Shown here: positions 17,306 through 27,289 of the stretch, piece by piece
Layout of the letters: every line of letters begins with the position of its first letter
How positions within the stretch are numbered: the stretch's first letter is position 1
NCBI RefSeq assembly: GCF_000688515.1
Contig: NZ_JHZK01000001.1
Location: forward strand, 1-64,000
Reading direction: 5' to 3'
DNA from: Afifella pfennigii DSM 17143
GTDB lineage: Bacteria > Pseudomonadota > Alphaproteobacteria > Rhizobiales > Afifellaceae
DNA: 64,000 nucleotides
Translations under genes and position numbers: made by a program
Notes under the pieces: model-generated
Told to the model about the DNA's origin: nothing
What the model saw: the letters and a program-made list of their open reading frames with translations, nothing else
Databases searched by the model: none

Positions 17306-18874
17306 ATGAATAGGCGGGCCTTTCTTCTCGCTTCGCTGGCGGGCGCTACGGCGAGCCTCGCCCCCCCGGCCGCCGCCCAGCAGCGTGGCGAGGCCGTTCT
17401 TTCCAGCACCGCCGGCGAGGGACAGGCGTCTCCCGCCGCGCAGGAGGCCTTTTCCTTCGATTGGCTGAAGCAGCGGGCGGCGGCGCTGTCGCAACGGCCC
17501 TATCAGGCCCCGACGAACGCGGATCTGCCGCAAAGCTATGCGGAGATGGACTATTCCCTCTTCCGCGAGATCGAGTTCAACCGCGAGCGGCGGCTGTGGC
17601 GAGGCGAGGAGGGTCTCGCCTTCCAGCTCGATTTCCTCCACCGCGGCGCCCTCTTCAAGGAGCGCGTCGATATCTTCACCGTGGAGGGCGGCGTGGCGCG
17701 GCCCGTCCTCTACGATCCGGGGCTGTTCAATTTCCGCGCCGCGCCCCAGCCGCCCGCCGGATTGGAGCTCGGCTTCTCAGGTTTTCGCGTCCACAACCCG
17801 ATCAACAGTCCCGATGTGTGGGACGAGTTTCTCGTCTTCCAGGGCGCCACCTATTTCCGCGCCGTCGGTCAGGGGCAGTTCTACGGCATCTCCGCGCGCG
17901 CGCTGGCCTTGAAGACGGGCGAGAGGAGCGGTGAGGAGTTCCCGCGTTTCACCGCCTTCTACATCGTCAAGCCGGAGCCGGGTGAGGAGGTGCTCACCAT
18001 CTTCGCCCTTCTGGACAGCCCTTCCACGACCGGCGCCTACCGTTTCCTGGTGCGTCCGGGCCGCGATACGGTGATCGAGGTGACGGGCGCTCTTTGTCCG
18101 CGCAAGAACCTGATGCATGTCGGTCTGGCGCCGCTGACTTCCATGTATCTTTTCGGCCCGCTGGATCGCACCGGTTTCGACGATTATCGTCCGCAGGTGC
18201 ATGATAGCGACGGTTTGCAGATGCTGTCGGGCAACAACGAATGGCTGTGGCGCCCGCTCGGCAACTTTCCTTCGCTGCAATCCTCCTCCTTCATGGACCC
18301 GGCGCCGCGCGGCTTCGGCCTCGTCCAGCGGGCGCGCCGTTTTGAGGAGTATCAGGACCTGGAGGCGCATTACGAGCGCCGTCCCTCCGTTTGGGTGGAG
18401 CCGATCGGCAGCTGGGCGAACGGCACCATCCAGCTTCTGGAAATTCCCACCGAGCTGGAGATCCACGACAACATCGTCGCCTTCTGGAAGCCTTCCTACG
18501 AGATCGCGCCGGGCGCGCCTTACACCTTCGCCTATCGCATGCGCTGGACCGATCGGCCGAAGCTGACGGAGGGCTTTCTCTATGCCGCCGAGAGCCGCGG
18601 GGGCCGCAACCTGCACCAGGATCGCAAGCTCTATGTGCTCGATTTCGTGCCGGAGGGTGGCGGCCAGCCGAGGCTCGACGACCTTCGGCTGGAAATCTCC
18701 TCCACCCATGGCGAGGTGGAAAGCCCGGTCCTCCAACCCAATCCGCCCATCGACGGCGTGAGAGCCACCTTCCTGTTCTCACCCGCCGACGAGCCGACGG
18801 AATTCCGTCTGCGGCTTCTGCGCGGCGACACCCCGGCGAGCGAGACCTGGCTCTATCGATGGATTCCGCAATGA
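17306..18874 (+). CDS. opgG: Periplasmic glucan biosynthesis protein, OpgG/MdoG family
   Basis: OpgG acts in the periplasm on osmoregulated glucans, where it is needed for backbone assembly or branching. The 522-residue protein starts with an RR-containing signal ([19 protein letters not shown]), possibly Tat-dependent as in OpgD. The family core follows: [64 protein letters not shown] and HDSDGLQ. It overlaps opgH by four bases (ATGA), so the pair is an operon. Just before the start is ATGAATGAATAG, a three-codon start-stop that overlaps the gene's own ATG. Confidence 0.92.
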   Translation: MNRRAFLLASLAGATASLAPPAAAQQRGEAVLSSTAGEGQASPAAQEAFSFDWLKQRAAALSQRPYQAPTNADLPQSYAEMDYSLFREIEFNRERRLWRGEEGLAFQLDFLHRGALFKERVDIFTVEGGVARPVLYDPGLFNFRAAPQPPAGLELGFSGFRVHNPINSPDVWDEFLVFQGATYFRAVGQGQFYGISARALALKTGERSGEEFPRFTAFYIVKPEPGEEVLTIFALLDSPSTTGAYRFLVRPGRDTVIEVTGALCPRKNLMHVGLAPLTSMYLFGPLDRTGFDDYRPQVHDSDGLQMLSGNNEWLWRPLGNFPSLQSSSFMDPAPRGFGLVQRARRFEEYQDLEAHYERRPSVWVEPIGSWANGTIQLLEIPTELEIHDNIVAFWKPSYEIAPGAPYTFAYRMRWTDRPKLTEGFLYAAESRGGRNLHQDRKLYVLDFVPEGGGQPRLDDLRLEISSTHGEVESPVLQPNPPIDGVRATFLFSPADEPTEFRLRLLRGDTPASETWLYRWIPQ

Positions 18875-21021
18875 GCGAGCCTCACCCGGGCAGGGATGAC
18901 AGAGTAATGCGGCCCTTCGGGCCGATGCCCCCGCTCAGCCGGCTTGACGTGCCGCAGCAGGACTTCGCGCGAGCGCCGGAAGGCACACCGACGCTGAAAA
19001 ACGGCTACGCCACGCGTCACGCCCGCCTCATCGCCATGTTGAGCGCTGCCGGCCTCTTCGCCTATGGCCTCTACGAGATGATCGCGGTCGTCTCGGCCGG
19101 CGGTATCACGCCGCTGGAAGCGGTGATGGTCTTCTTCTTCGCTATCACCTTCGCCTGGATCGCAGCCTCCACCAGCTTCGCGCTTGCCGGGTTGCTCTCA
19201 CCGCCCGCAACGCCCAGCCCTCCCGTGCCGGATCAGCCGCTGCGCAGCCGAACCGCCATCGTCATGCCGATCTACAACGAGGATGCCGATATGGTCGCCG
19301 CCAGCCTTCAGGCCATGGGCGAGGACCTGGCGCGGATCGGCCAGGCGCATGCCTTCGAGATTTTCGTCCTCTCCGATTCAAACCAAGGCGACTGCCTGGT
19401 GCGCGAAACGCTCGCCATGGAGCGGCTGGCGGCCGGGCTCGCCGGCATCATGCCGGTCTGGTATCGCCGCCGTCCAATCAACCACGCCAAGAAGGCCGGC
19501 AACATCGAGGATTTCGTCTCCCGCTGGGGTGGGCGTTACGACTTCATGCTCGTGCTCGATGCCGACAGCTTGATGGAGGCCGAGGCCGTCCTGCGCATGG
19601 CCGCGCGCCTGGAGGCGGAAGCCGACCTTGCCCTTCTGCAGAGCGTGCCGCGCCTTTTCGACGGCAACACCCTCTTTGCCCGGCTGCAGCAATTCGCCAG
19701 CGCCGTCTATGGGCCTGTCGTCGCCGGGGGAATGGCCGCCTGGTCGGGCTCCGACGGCAATTACTGGGGCCACAACGCCCTTATCCGCATACGCGCCTTC
19801 GCCGCGTCCTGCGGCCTCCCCCCGCTTCCCGGCAAACCTCCATTCGGTGGCCCGGTCCTGTCGCATGATTTCGTCGAAGCGGCGCTGCTGCGCCGCGCCG
19901 GCTACCGCGTGGAGATGGCGACCGACATCGAGGATACCTGGGAGGAAAGCCCGCCGTCGCTGATCGCCACGGCCATCCGCGACCGTCGCTGGGCGCAGGG
20001 CAACCTGCAGCATTCCAAGATCATCGGCGCCAAAGGCCTGGCAACCGCCTCGCGGCTGCATTTCCTCATCGGCATCATGAGCTATCTCGCCTCGCCGCTC
20101 TGGCTGATCCTCATCCTGGTCGGGCTCGTGCTGGCGGTCCAGGCAAGGTTCGTCACGCCGGTCTATTTCGGCGAGGATTATCAGCTCTTCCCGAACTGGC
20201 CGGTCTTCGATGCGGAGCGCATGCTCGCGCTCTTCCTGTTTACGCTCTTCGTCCTCTTCGTGCCGAAATTCGCCGGGATGTTGCGGGCCATCTTCTCCAG
20301 GCGCCTGCGGCGTGGCCATGGCGGGGCCGCGGCAATTGCGGCAAGTACCGTGTTGGAGATCCTTCTATCCACGCTCTATGCGCCGATCATGATGCTTCTG
20401 CAGACGCGCCATGTCTGGGACGTCCTGCGCCAGCGCGATTCGGGATGGTCACCGCAGGGCCGCAGAGGCGCTCACGAGGCCTGGGGCGCGCTGTGGAAGA
20501 CGCATCGCGGCCACGCCGCCTTCGGCCTTGTCCTTGCCGCCGTCGCCGCCCTCGTCTCGCCGGCGATTCTGGCATGGCTGTCTCCAATCGTGCTTGGCCT
20601 TGTCCTCGCGCCCGTCCTGTCGCGCTGGAGCGCCAGCGAGAAGATCGGCCTGCGACTTGCACGCATGCGCCTGCTACTCATCCCCGAGGAGCTTGTGCGC
20701 CCCGGCATCGCCGGCCGCCGGGACGAAATTCTCGAAGCCCAGCCAGGATTTGAACAGGATGCTCTGGCTGCGCTTGCCAGTTCGGCGGAGCTGCGTCAGG
20801 CGTATGAGGCCTGGCTGACGCCACCGCCGCCCAACGAGCGCGGCGACGCCGATCGCTATCTTCTCAGCGCCGGCAAGAAGATCGGCGACGCGCATGACTT
20901 GGCCGAGGCGCTGGCCTGGCTCGACGAGCATGAGCGGCTGGCTGTGGCCGCCCATCCGGCGGAAGTGGAGCGGCTCGCGGCGCTTGCCGCGCGCGCCGCC
21001 CGCGAAGAGCGGGCCGCATAG
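18871..21021 (+). CDS. opgH: Glucans biosynthesis glucosyltransferase OpgH/MdoH
   Basis: OpgH is the inner-membrane family 2 glucosyltransferase that polymerises the linear beta-1,2 glucan backbone from UDP-glucose. The 716-residue protein has N-terminal membrane spans (AMLSAAGLFAYGLYEMIAV; AVMVFFFAITFAWIAAST). The catalytic domain includes TAIVMPIYNED, the metal site LVLDADSLM, LSHDFVEAALLRRAGYRVEM, and the RDRRWAQGNLQH acceptor motif. Several C-terminal membrane spans follow. Start overlaps the opgG stop. Many rhizobia use ndvB for cyclic glucans instead, so the presence of opgGH is informative about the lineage. Confidence 0.94.
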   Translation: MSEPHPGRDDRVMRPFGPMPPLSRLDVPQQDFARAPEGTPTLKNGYATRHARLIAMLSAAGLFAYGLYEMIAVVSAGGITPLEAVMVFFFAITFAWIAASTSFALAGLLSPPATPSPPVPDQPLRSRTAIVMPIYNEDADMVAASLQAMGEDLARIGQAHAFEIFVLSDSNQGDCLVRETLAMERLAAGLAGIMPVWYRRRPINHAKKAGNIEDFVSRWGGRYDFMLVLDADSLMEAEAVLRMAARLEAEADLALLQSVPRLFDGNTLFARLQQFASAVYGPVVAGGMAAWSGSDGNYWGHNALIRIRAFAASCGLPPLPGKPPFGGPVLSHDFVEAALLRRAGYRVEMATDIEDTWEESPPSLIATAIRDRRWAQGNLQHSKIIGAKGLATASRLHFLIGIMSYLASPLWLILILVGLVLAVQARFVTPVYFGEDYQLFPNWPVFDAERMLALFLFTLFVLFVPKFAGMLRAIFSRRLRRGHGGAAAIAASTVLEILLSTLYAPIMMLLQTRHVWDVLRQRDSGWSPQGRRGAHEAWGALWKTHRGHAAFGLVLAAVAALVSPAILAWLSPIVLGLVLAPVLSRWSASEKIGLRLARMRLLLIPEELVRPGIAGRRDEILEAQPGFEQDALAALASSAELRQAYEAWLTPPPPNERGDADRYLLSAGKKIGDAHDLAEALAWLDEHERLAVAAHPAEVERLAALAARAAREERAA

Positions 21022-21072
21022 CTTCGAGCTAAGAGCGAACGGCGGCCGTGTTGTGCAGCCGTTGAAGGCGCC

Positions 21073-22065
21073 TTAGGCCACTCCGGCACGCAAAAGGTCG
21101 AGCATGTGCACGATGCCGACCGGCCGGCCATCCTCCACGGCGAAGAGGACGTTGATCTTCTTGTCCTCCATCACCTGCAGCGCCTTGGCCAGCAGCGCAT
21201 CCGGGGCGATGGTCTTCGGCGTCGGCGTCATCACGTCCTCGACGCGCTTTTCCAGGAGCCGGTCTTCCATGTGCCGGCGGATATCCCCATCGGTGATGAT
21301 GCCGATGAGCCGCCCTTCTGCGTCGAGGACACCGACGGTGCCGAATCCCTTCTCGGTGATTGTCAGGATGGCCTCCGACATGCCCGCGCCAACGGCGCAG
21401 AGTGGCAGTTGCGGCTCGCGGTGCATGATCTCATGCACCTGGCGCAGCTGCGCTCCGAGCTGACCGCCCGGATGAAAGACCTTGAAGTCCTGCGCCCCGA
21501 AGGCGCGCGCCTCCAGAAGCGCCATGGCGATGGCGTCGCCGACGGCAAGCTGGATGAGCGTGGAGGTGGTCGGCGCGAGCCCGTGTGGACAGGCCTCGGT
21601 GACCTTGGGCAGCACCATCGCCTCCGTCGCCGCCTCGCCGAGCGTGGAGTTGCGCCGCGCGGTCAACGCGATCAGCGGCACCGCGAAGCGCTCCGCGTAG
21701 GCTAAAAGGCTGGCAAGCTCCGTCGTCTCGCCCGACCAGGAGATGGCGAACAGCGCGTCCTCGCGCGTGATCATGCCGAGATCGCCATGGCTCGCCTCGG
21801 TCGGATGGACGAAATACGCCGGCGTGCCGGTAGAGGCGAGCGTCGCCGCGATCTTGCGCCCGATATGCCCGCTCTTGCCGATGCCGGAGACCATAACCCG
21901 GCCCTTCAGGCCGAGAATGAGGCGCACGGCCCGCTCGATCTCCGCGCCGAGCGCACCCTCGGCGATCTCCGCCTCCACCTCTTTCAAGGCTGTCAGCGCA
22001 ATGTCGATCGTCTTGCGGACGGAGAGGCTGACCCGATCCTCGTTGGCGGCTGCCAGCTTCAGCAT
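21073..22065 (-). CDS. kdsD: Arabinose-5-phosphate isomerase KdsD/KpsF
   Basis: KdsD converts ribulose-5-phosphate to arabinose-5-phosphate, the first step toward KDO for lipopolysaccharide. The 330-residue protein has a SIS domain (MVSGIGKSGHIGRKIAATLA, FVHPTEASHGDLGM, ISWSGET, EACPHGLAPTTST) and two C-terminal CBS domains (LTITEKGFGTVGVLD; AKALQVMEDKKINVLFAVED). GGAGGATTC directly precedes the ATG. A much longer in-frame extension upstream, antisense to the SulP gene, is not coding. It converges with opgH. Confidence 0.94.
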   Translation of the reverse strand: MLKLAAANEDRVSLSVRKTIDIALTALKEVEAEIAEGALGAEIERAVRLILGLKGRVMVSGIGKSGHIGRKIAATLASTGTPAYFVHPTEASHGDLGMITREDALFAISWSGETTELASLLAYAERFAVPLIALTARRNSTLGEAATEAMVLPKVTEACPHGLAPTTSTLIQLAVGDAIAMALLEARAFGAQDFKVFHPGGQLGAQLRQVHEIMHREPQLPLCAVGAGMSEAILTITEKGFGTVGVLDAEGRLIGIITDGDIRRHMEDRLLEKRVEDVMTPTPKTIAPDALLAKALQVMEDKKINVLFAVEDGRPVGIVHMLDLLRAGVA

Positions 22066-22269
22066 GAATCCTCCGCGTTTCCTCCCACCGCTGTATTGCC
22101 GGCGGGCGGGCCGGTCAATGCCGGCCTGGCACGGCACAAATGGGGCGAGCGCGGGTTCAAGCGAGGCAATTCCGGCCTTCATTCTCGCCAAGACGCAGAA
22201 CAGCCTTGCCGAGATTCCCCTTGCGGCGGCCGGCCACGCCGCTAAGCATGGCCCCTTTCGCACCCTACC

Positions 22270-24018
22270 ATGGACACGACCCCCAACAAGCCGGCACCGC
22301 TGACGCCGCCTTCGCCCAGCTTCGTGGAGCTGTTCACCCCGAAGCTCGTGACCGTGCTGCGCGAAGGTTACGGCCTTCAAGCGCTGAAATCGGACCTTCT
22401 TGCCGGCCTCACGGTGGCGATCGTCGCCCTGCCCCTGTCGATGGCCATTGCCATTGCCTGCGGCGTTCCGCCGGAGCGCGGCCTTTATACGGCCATCGTG
22501 GCTGGCTTTCTCATCTCCGCGCTGGGCGGCAGCCGCTTTCAAATCGGCGGGCCGGCGGGCGCTTTCATTGTCCTGGTCGCGGCCACCGTAACCCGCCACG
22601 GCATCGACGGACTGCTTCTGGCCACACTGATTTCGGGCATCTTTCTGATCGCGCTGGGCTTCCTGCGGCTCGGCACTTACATCAAATTCATTCCCTATCC
22701 GGTCACCGTCGGCTTCACGGCCGGCATCGGCGTCATCATCCTGGCGAGCCAGCTGAAGGACTTCTTCGGTCTCACGCTCGCCGGCCCCGAGCCGGGCCCT
22801 CTCATGGAGAAACTGCCGGCGCTCTTCGATGCCGCTGAGACCGCAAGCCCGCTGGCGCTCCTTCTCGCCGTCATGACCATCATCGTCATCGTCTTGATGA
22901 AGCGCTGGCGTCCTGGCTGGCCGGGCATGCTCTTTGCCGTGGCGCTCACCGCGCTCGCCGCCTTTCTCTTCGACCTGCCGGTGGAGACGATCGGCTCCAA
23001 GTTCGGCGGCATCCCGCGCGCCCTGCCGCTGCCGCAGCTGCCGGAGATCAGCCTCGCAAAGATACAGGCCGTCCTGCCCGACGCCGCCGCGTTTGCGCTT
23101 CTGGGCGCCATCGAATCCTTGCTTTCGGCTGTCGTCGCCGACGGCATGACCGGAAGGCGCCACCGCTCCAATTGCGAGCTCGCCGCCCAAGGCACAGCCA
23201 ATATCGCCGCCGCTCTCTTCGGCGGCGTGCCGGCGACCGGCACCATTGCCCGCACCGCCACCAATGTGCGCGCTGGGGCACGCGGGCCCGTCGCCGGCAT
23301 GGCGCACGCTGTCTTCCTGCTCGTCTTCATGCTCCTTGCCGCGCCCCTGGCAAGCTACATCCCGCTGGCGGCGTTGGCGGGTGTACTCGTCCTCGTCGCC
23401 TGGAACATGGTGGAAAAGCACGCTTTCGTCGCCCTCATCAAAGCTTCGCGCGGCGAGGCGCTGGTGCTGATGGCGACCTTCCTCATCACCGTCTTCCGGG
23501 ATTTGACGGAAGGTATCGTCATCGGCTTCGCCCTCGGCGCGCTCATCTTCATCCACCGCATGTCGCAGGCGCTGACGGTGGAATACCAGACGCCCCTGGT
23601 GGCGCCCGACATCGCCGACACCAGCATCGCACGTACGCCCTACGACCCAAGCCTCGCCAGCGATCCGGACGTCGTCATCTACCGCATCTCAGGTGCCTTC
23701 TTCTTCGGCGCTGCCTCCACCGTCGGCGCCGTGCTCGACCGCATCGCCGACCACCGCAAGGCCTTCATCCTGGATTTCTCCGCCGTGCCGCTGCTCGATT
23801 CCACCGCCGCCAACACCATCGCCGGCGCCGCCCGCAAGGCAAAGGCGGCGGGTGTGGAATGTTTTATCACCGGGACTTCTCCCACCGTCCGCCGCACCCT
23901 CTTCACGCATGGCGTGCGCCCGCCGGAGGTGCGCTTCGGCCGCACCATCGACAGCGCTCTACGCCATCTTCGCCGCGCCCGGCGGGCGAAAGAAGACCGC
24001 ATCCTGGGCGAGGATTGA
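22270..24018 (+). CDS. SulP family inorganic anion transporter with STAS domain
   Basis: The 582-residue protein has the SulP/SLC26 layout. An N-terminal cytosolic lead precedes about 12-14 membrane segments, starting with the signature LLAGLTVAIVALPLSMAIAI and FQIGGPAGAFIVLVAATV. A C-terminal STAS domain follows (about residues 455-560: VVIYRISGAFFFGAAS; FILDFSAVPLLDSTAANTI). The family moves sulfate, bicarbonate or dicarboxylates; the substrate cannot be read here. The IGGPAGAF stretch and TGTIARTATN are typical of bacterial members. Confidence 0.93.
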   Translation: MDTTPNKPAPLTPPSPSFVELFTPKLVTVLREGYGLQALKSDLLAGLTVAIVALPLSMAIAIACGVPPERGLYTAIVAGFLISALGGSRFQIGGPAGAFIVLVAATVTRHGIDGLLLATLISGIFLIALGFLRLGTYIKFIPYPVTVGFTAGIGVIILASQLKDFFGLTLAGPEPGPLMEKLPALFDAAETASPLALLLAVMTIIVIVLMKRWRPGWPGMLFAVALTALAAFLFDLPVETIGSKFGGIPRALPLPQLPEISLAKIQAVLPDAAAFALLGAIESLLSAVVADGMTGRRHRSNCELAAQGTANIAAALFGGVPATGTIARTATNVRAGARGPVAGMAHAVFLLVFMLLAAPLASYIPLAALAGVLVLVAWNMVEKHAFVALIKASRGEALVLMATFLITVFRDLTEGIVIGFALGALIFIHRMSQALTVEYQTPLVAPDIADTSIARTPYDPSLASDPDVVIYRISGAFFFGAASTVGAVLDRIADHRKAFILDFSAVPLLDSTAANTIAGAARKAKAAGVECFITGTSPTVRRTLFTHGVRPPEVRFGRTIDSALRHLRRARRAKEDRILGED

Positions 24019-24200
24019 TCCGGTCCGTTGGGGGCCGTTCCACGATCGCGACTTCTGTCCACCCCACGAAGACGGGAAAGCTTCGAGCAAGGTTCGCGCA
24101 CCAAGCTATCTCCGGTTGCGCAGGGCCCAGCCGGCAACGCTCGGCAATCTCCCTGCGTCCGGGATGCGTGCAAATGAAGAAGCGATAAGACAAATGAGCT

Positions 24201-25895
24201 ATGGCTCTCCAGTGGATTAGCAATCCGGCCGTCGAGGCGCCGGAGCCCGGCGCGAGCCCTGCAGAGCTTGCCCTTCTCGCCTTCAAGCAAGTCGCATTGC
24301 CCGCCGCTATCCTTGGTCGCCAGGGTCAACTTCTCCTCGCCAACGAGGCGTTCACCGCGTCCTTGGACAGCAAGGATGCGCTGAGCCGGCTGCGGGCCCT
24401 GACAGGCGCGTTCCAATGCTCCGGCGAGCACCATCGCAGCCACCATCTCGGCCTTTCCGACGGGCGCACCTTCTGTGTCGATCTGGCTGCCCTGCCCATG
24501 GGGAGCCTCGTGACGGCGCACAACGTCACGTCGGGGCCGGAGCGACAGCACGATGCCAGCCGCGCGGCATTGACCGACGATTTGACCGGCCTTCCAAACC
24601 GCTCTTGGTTGCGCGAGCGCCTGCGCAACTTCGCCCAGGCGAGCGACAACGAGCCGGCCGAGATGGCGCTACTGGCCATCAATCTCGACCGCTTCAACGC
24701 GGTCAACGAGGCGCTTGGCCACGAAACCGGCAACGTCCTCCTCAAGACGGTGGCGGACCGCATCCGTTCGATCTTGGAAGAAGGCGACTTTGCCGCGCGC
24801 ATCGGCGACGACGAATTCGCCATCCTCATCGCCCGCGGCGAACAGCCTCGGACGGCGGACAACCTGGCGATGCGGCTCGTCGACCTGCTCGGCCGCTCCT
24901 ACCTGGTCGAAGGACATCTCATCAACATCAGCGCCAGCATCGGCATCGCCCTTGCGAGCAACGCCAAGACGGACGCCGAGCCGCTTCTGAAGAAGGCCAT
25001 CCTGGCGATGTCGCGCATCAAGTGCACCAAGCCGGGCAGCTACTGCTTCTACAAGGACGCGATGCAGCAACGCATCGTCGAGCGCCGGGCTTTGGAGCTC
25101 GATCTTCGCCACGCCCTCGCCTTGCGCGAATTCGAGCTGGTCTATCAACCGCAATGCCATCTCGGCTCCCGGCAGATACGCGGCTTCGAGGCGCTGCTGC
25201 GTTGGCACAGTGCCGGGCGCGGCGTCGTCTCACCGCTTGATTTCATTCCTCTGGCGGAAGAGATCGGCCTCATCCTGCCGATTGGGGACTGGGTGCTACG
25301 CACCGCCTGCCGCGAGGCCGCATCATGGCACAAGCCATATGGCATCGCCGTCAACGTCTCCGCCGCGCAAATCGCCCGTCCCGGCTTTGTCCAGCAGGTT
25401 ATCTCGGCCCTTGCGGCAAGCGGCCTTGCACCGAGCAGGCTGGAGCTGGAGATCACCGAAAGCATCTTCATCGGCGACAACGAGGCCGCGCTCGCCACGC
25501 TCCGTCAGGTGAAGGAGCTGGGCGTGCGCATCTCCATGGACGATTTCGGCACCGGCTATTCTTCCCTTTCCTATCTGCGCAGCTTTCCCTTCGACGCGCT
25601 CAAGATCGACCAGAGCTTCGTGCACGCCATGCTGCAGGACGGCAGCGGCATGGCGATCGTGCGCGCCGCCGCCTCGCTCGGCAGGAGCCTTCGCATGGCC
25701 ACGATCGCCGAAGGCGTGGAGACCACCGAGCAGCTGCAACACCTCGTCGAGGCAGGTTGCACACAGGCCCAGGGCTATCTGATCAGCCGCCCTCTACCAT
25801 CTGCCAACATCGCCGCCTTTCTCGCCGATTATGCCCCGCAGGGCGCCAAGGAGGCCGATCCCGCGTCGACGCCCGAAGCCGACGAAGCGCCATGA
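24201..25895 (+). CDS. GGDEF-EAL protein, probable cyclic-di-GMP phosphodiesterase
   Basis: The 564-residue cytosolic protein has a PAS-like N-terminus (about 1-110), a GGDEF domain (about 120-280) and an EAL domain (about 295-545). The GGDEF signature is changed to GDDEF (RIGDDEFAIL), which usually removes diguanylate cyclase activity. EAL catalytic residues all look present: GFEALLRW, AVNVSAAQ, LELEITES, DDFGTGYSS, LKIDQSF and IAEGVETTEQ. The expected role is hydrolysis of cyclic-di-GMP, with the altered GGDEF perhaps binding GTP as a regulator. No membrane spans are seen. Neighbours give no clue to the input signal. Confidence 0.92.
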   Translation: MALQWISNPAVEAPEPGASPAELALLAFKQVALPAAILGRQGQLLLANEAFTASLDSKDALSRLRALTGAFQCSGEHHRSHHLGLSDGRTFCVDLAALPMGSLVTAHNVTSGPERQHDASRAALTDDLTGLPNRSWLRERLRNFAQASDNEPAEMALLAINLDRFNAVNEALGHETGNVLLKTVADRIRSILEEGDFAARIGDDEFAILIARGEQPRTADNLAMRLVDLLGRSYLVEGHLINISASIGIALASNAKTDAEPLLKKAILAMSRIKCTKPGSYCFYKDAMQQRIVERRALELDLRHALALREFELVYQPQCHLGSRQIRGFEALLRWHSAGRGVVSPLDFIPLAEEIGLILPIGDWVLRTACREAASWHKPYGIAVNVSAAQIARPGFVQQVISALAASGLAPSRLELEITESIFIGDNEAALATLRQVKELGVRISMDDFGTGYSSLSYLRSFPFDALKIDQSFVHAMLQDGSGMAIVRAAASLGRSLRMATIAEGVETTEQLQHLVEAGCTQAQGYLISRPLPSANIAAFLADYAPQGAKEADPASTPEADEAP

Positions 25896-26112
25896 AGCGC
25901 CTCCAGCTTTCCCATCTTCAATGCCGGCGTGTTCGCGCTGACGTTGGAAGAAGGCGGCCCTGGCGGGCAAGCGCGGTTCGCGCCTGACGCACCGCGCCGA
26001 CCTCAACGCTTAGGGGGCCGCCCCCCGACCAGGGCGCCGCAAGCCGGCCGGCGCTTGCGGTGACGGGCAGCCTCGCCTTGGATGGGCCGCCCATCACGAA
26101 GGAGCCCGCAAG

Positions 26113-27183
26113 ATGCCACGCAAATTCGATCGCCGCCTCGTTGAACGGCTCGGCCTTGAGCACCCGATCATCCAGGCGCCGATGGCAGGCGTTTCCACGC
26201 CGGCTCTGGCGGCGGCCGTCTGCAATGCCGGCGGGCTCGGTTCCATCGCCATCGGCGCGGCCGGAGCCAAAGCCGCCAGCGAGGCGATCGCGGCAACATC
26301 TGCCGCCACCAACCGCGCCTTCAACGTCAATCTCTTCTGCCACCGACCGGCGAAGGCCGACCCGGCCCTGGAAGCGGCCTGGCTAACGCGCCTTGCCCCT
26401 GAATTTTCACGTTTCGGCGCCGAGCCGCCGGCCGCGATCGGCGAGATCTACACGAGCTTTCTGGGGGATGAGGATAGGCTCGCCCTTCTCCTTCAGCAGC
26501 GCCCCAAGGTGGTGAGCTTCCATTTCGGGCTGCCGTCGACCGAAACGATCGCCGCGCTTAAAGAGGCCGGCATCTTCCTCATCGCCACCGCGACCAGCCT
26601 TGCGGAGGGCCGCGTCATCGTCGCCGCCGGCATCGACGCCGTGGTGGCGCAGGGTTTCGAGGCGGGCGGCCATCGCGGCGTCTTCGACGAGAACGGGCCC
26701 GATGCGAAGCTCGGGACCCTCGCCCTGACGCGCCTTCTGGCGGAGAGGCTCGATATCCCGGTGATTGCCGCCGGCGGCATCATGGACGGAGCCGGCATCG
26801 CCGCCGCGCTTCGTCTCGGTGCCGCGGCGGCGCAGCTCGGAACCGCCTTCATCGCCTGCCCGGAATCGGCGGCGAACGCCGATTTCCGCGCCGCGCTTCT
26901 CAGCGAGGCGGCCGAGCGCACAATCGTGACGCGCGCCCTCTCCGGCCGGCCGGCGCGCAGCCTGCCCACGCGCCTCACGGAGCTGCTGCAAGACGCCGCC
27001 CCCCACGACATCCCCGCCTACCCGATCGCCTACGACGCCGCCAAGGCGATCGCCGCCGCCGCGGCAAAGGCCGGCCAGAGCGGTTACGCGGCGCAATGGG
27101 CCGGCCAGGGTGCGCCGCTCGCCCGCCAAATGCCGGCGGCCGACCTGATGGCTGCGCTCGCTCGAGAGATGCGGGCGGGCTGA
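26113..27183 (+). CDS. Nitronate monooxygenase family FMN oxidoreductase
   Basis: A 356-residue TIM-barrel flavoprotein of the 2-nitropropane dioxygenase family, oxidising propionate-3-nitronate or related toxic nitronates. Motifs: IIQAPMAGVSTPALAAAV at the N-terminus, CNAGGLGSIA, FNVNLFCHRP, VSFHFGLP, the catalytic-region stretch VVAQGFEAGGHRG, IPVIAAGGIMDG and AAQLGTAFIACPES. Length and order match class I bacterial members. A double hairpin follows the stop. Confidence 0.92.
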   Translation: MPRKFDRRLVERLGLEHPIIQAPMAGVSTPALAAAVCNAGGLGSIAIGAAGAKAASEAIAATSAATNRAFNVNLFCHRPAKADPALEAAWLTRLAPEFSRFGAEPPAAIGEIYTSFLGDEDRLALLLQQRPKVVSFHFGLPSTETIAALKEAGIFLIATATSLAEGRVIVAAGIDAVVAQGFEAGGHRGVFDENGPDAKLGTLALTRLLAERLDIPVIAAGGIMDGAGIAAALRLGAAAAQLGTAFIACPESAANADFRAALLSEAAERTIVTRALSGRPARSLPTRLTELLQDAAPHDIPAYPIAYDAAKAIAAAAAKAGQSGYAAQWAGQGAPLARQMPAADLMAALAREMRAG

Positions 27184-27216
27184 GGTCTCGCCGACGCAAC
27201 ACGTGCCCAAAAAGAT

Positions 27217-27250
27217 GAAGGCCGCGGAAGGGGGGCTTCCCGCGGCCTTC
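27217..27250 (+). terminator. Hairpin after nitronate monooxygenase gene
   Basis: Arms GAAGGCCGCGG and CCGCGGCCTTC form a perfect 11-bp stem with a 12-base loop. No T-run follows on the plus strand, so it is at best a weak or Rho-assisted terminator. Adjacent hairpin at 27251 belongs to the same convergent region. Confidence 0.55.
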
Positions 27251-27270
27251 GCCCCGCCCGAAGGCGGGGC
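27251..27270 (-). terminator. Hairpin after katA
   Basis: GCCCCGCC-CGAA-GGCGGGGC is a perfect 8-bp stem with a tetraloop, 19 bases past the katA stop on the minus strand. It abuts the preceding hairpin; together they separate the two convergent genes. Confidence 0.5.
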
Positions 27271-27289
27271 AAGCTGATGGCGCAATGGC

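Noticed and set aside
22066-23556. Long in-frame extension upstream of kdsD on the minus strand
   Set aside because: It runs antisense through the SulP transporter gene, has no family resemblance, and kdsD has a strong ribosome site at its own ATG.
24019-24200. Possible RNA gene between the SulP and GGDEF-EAL genes
   Set aside because: No tRNA-like fold or strong hairpin with T-run could be made from this stretch.
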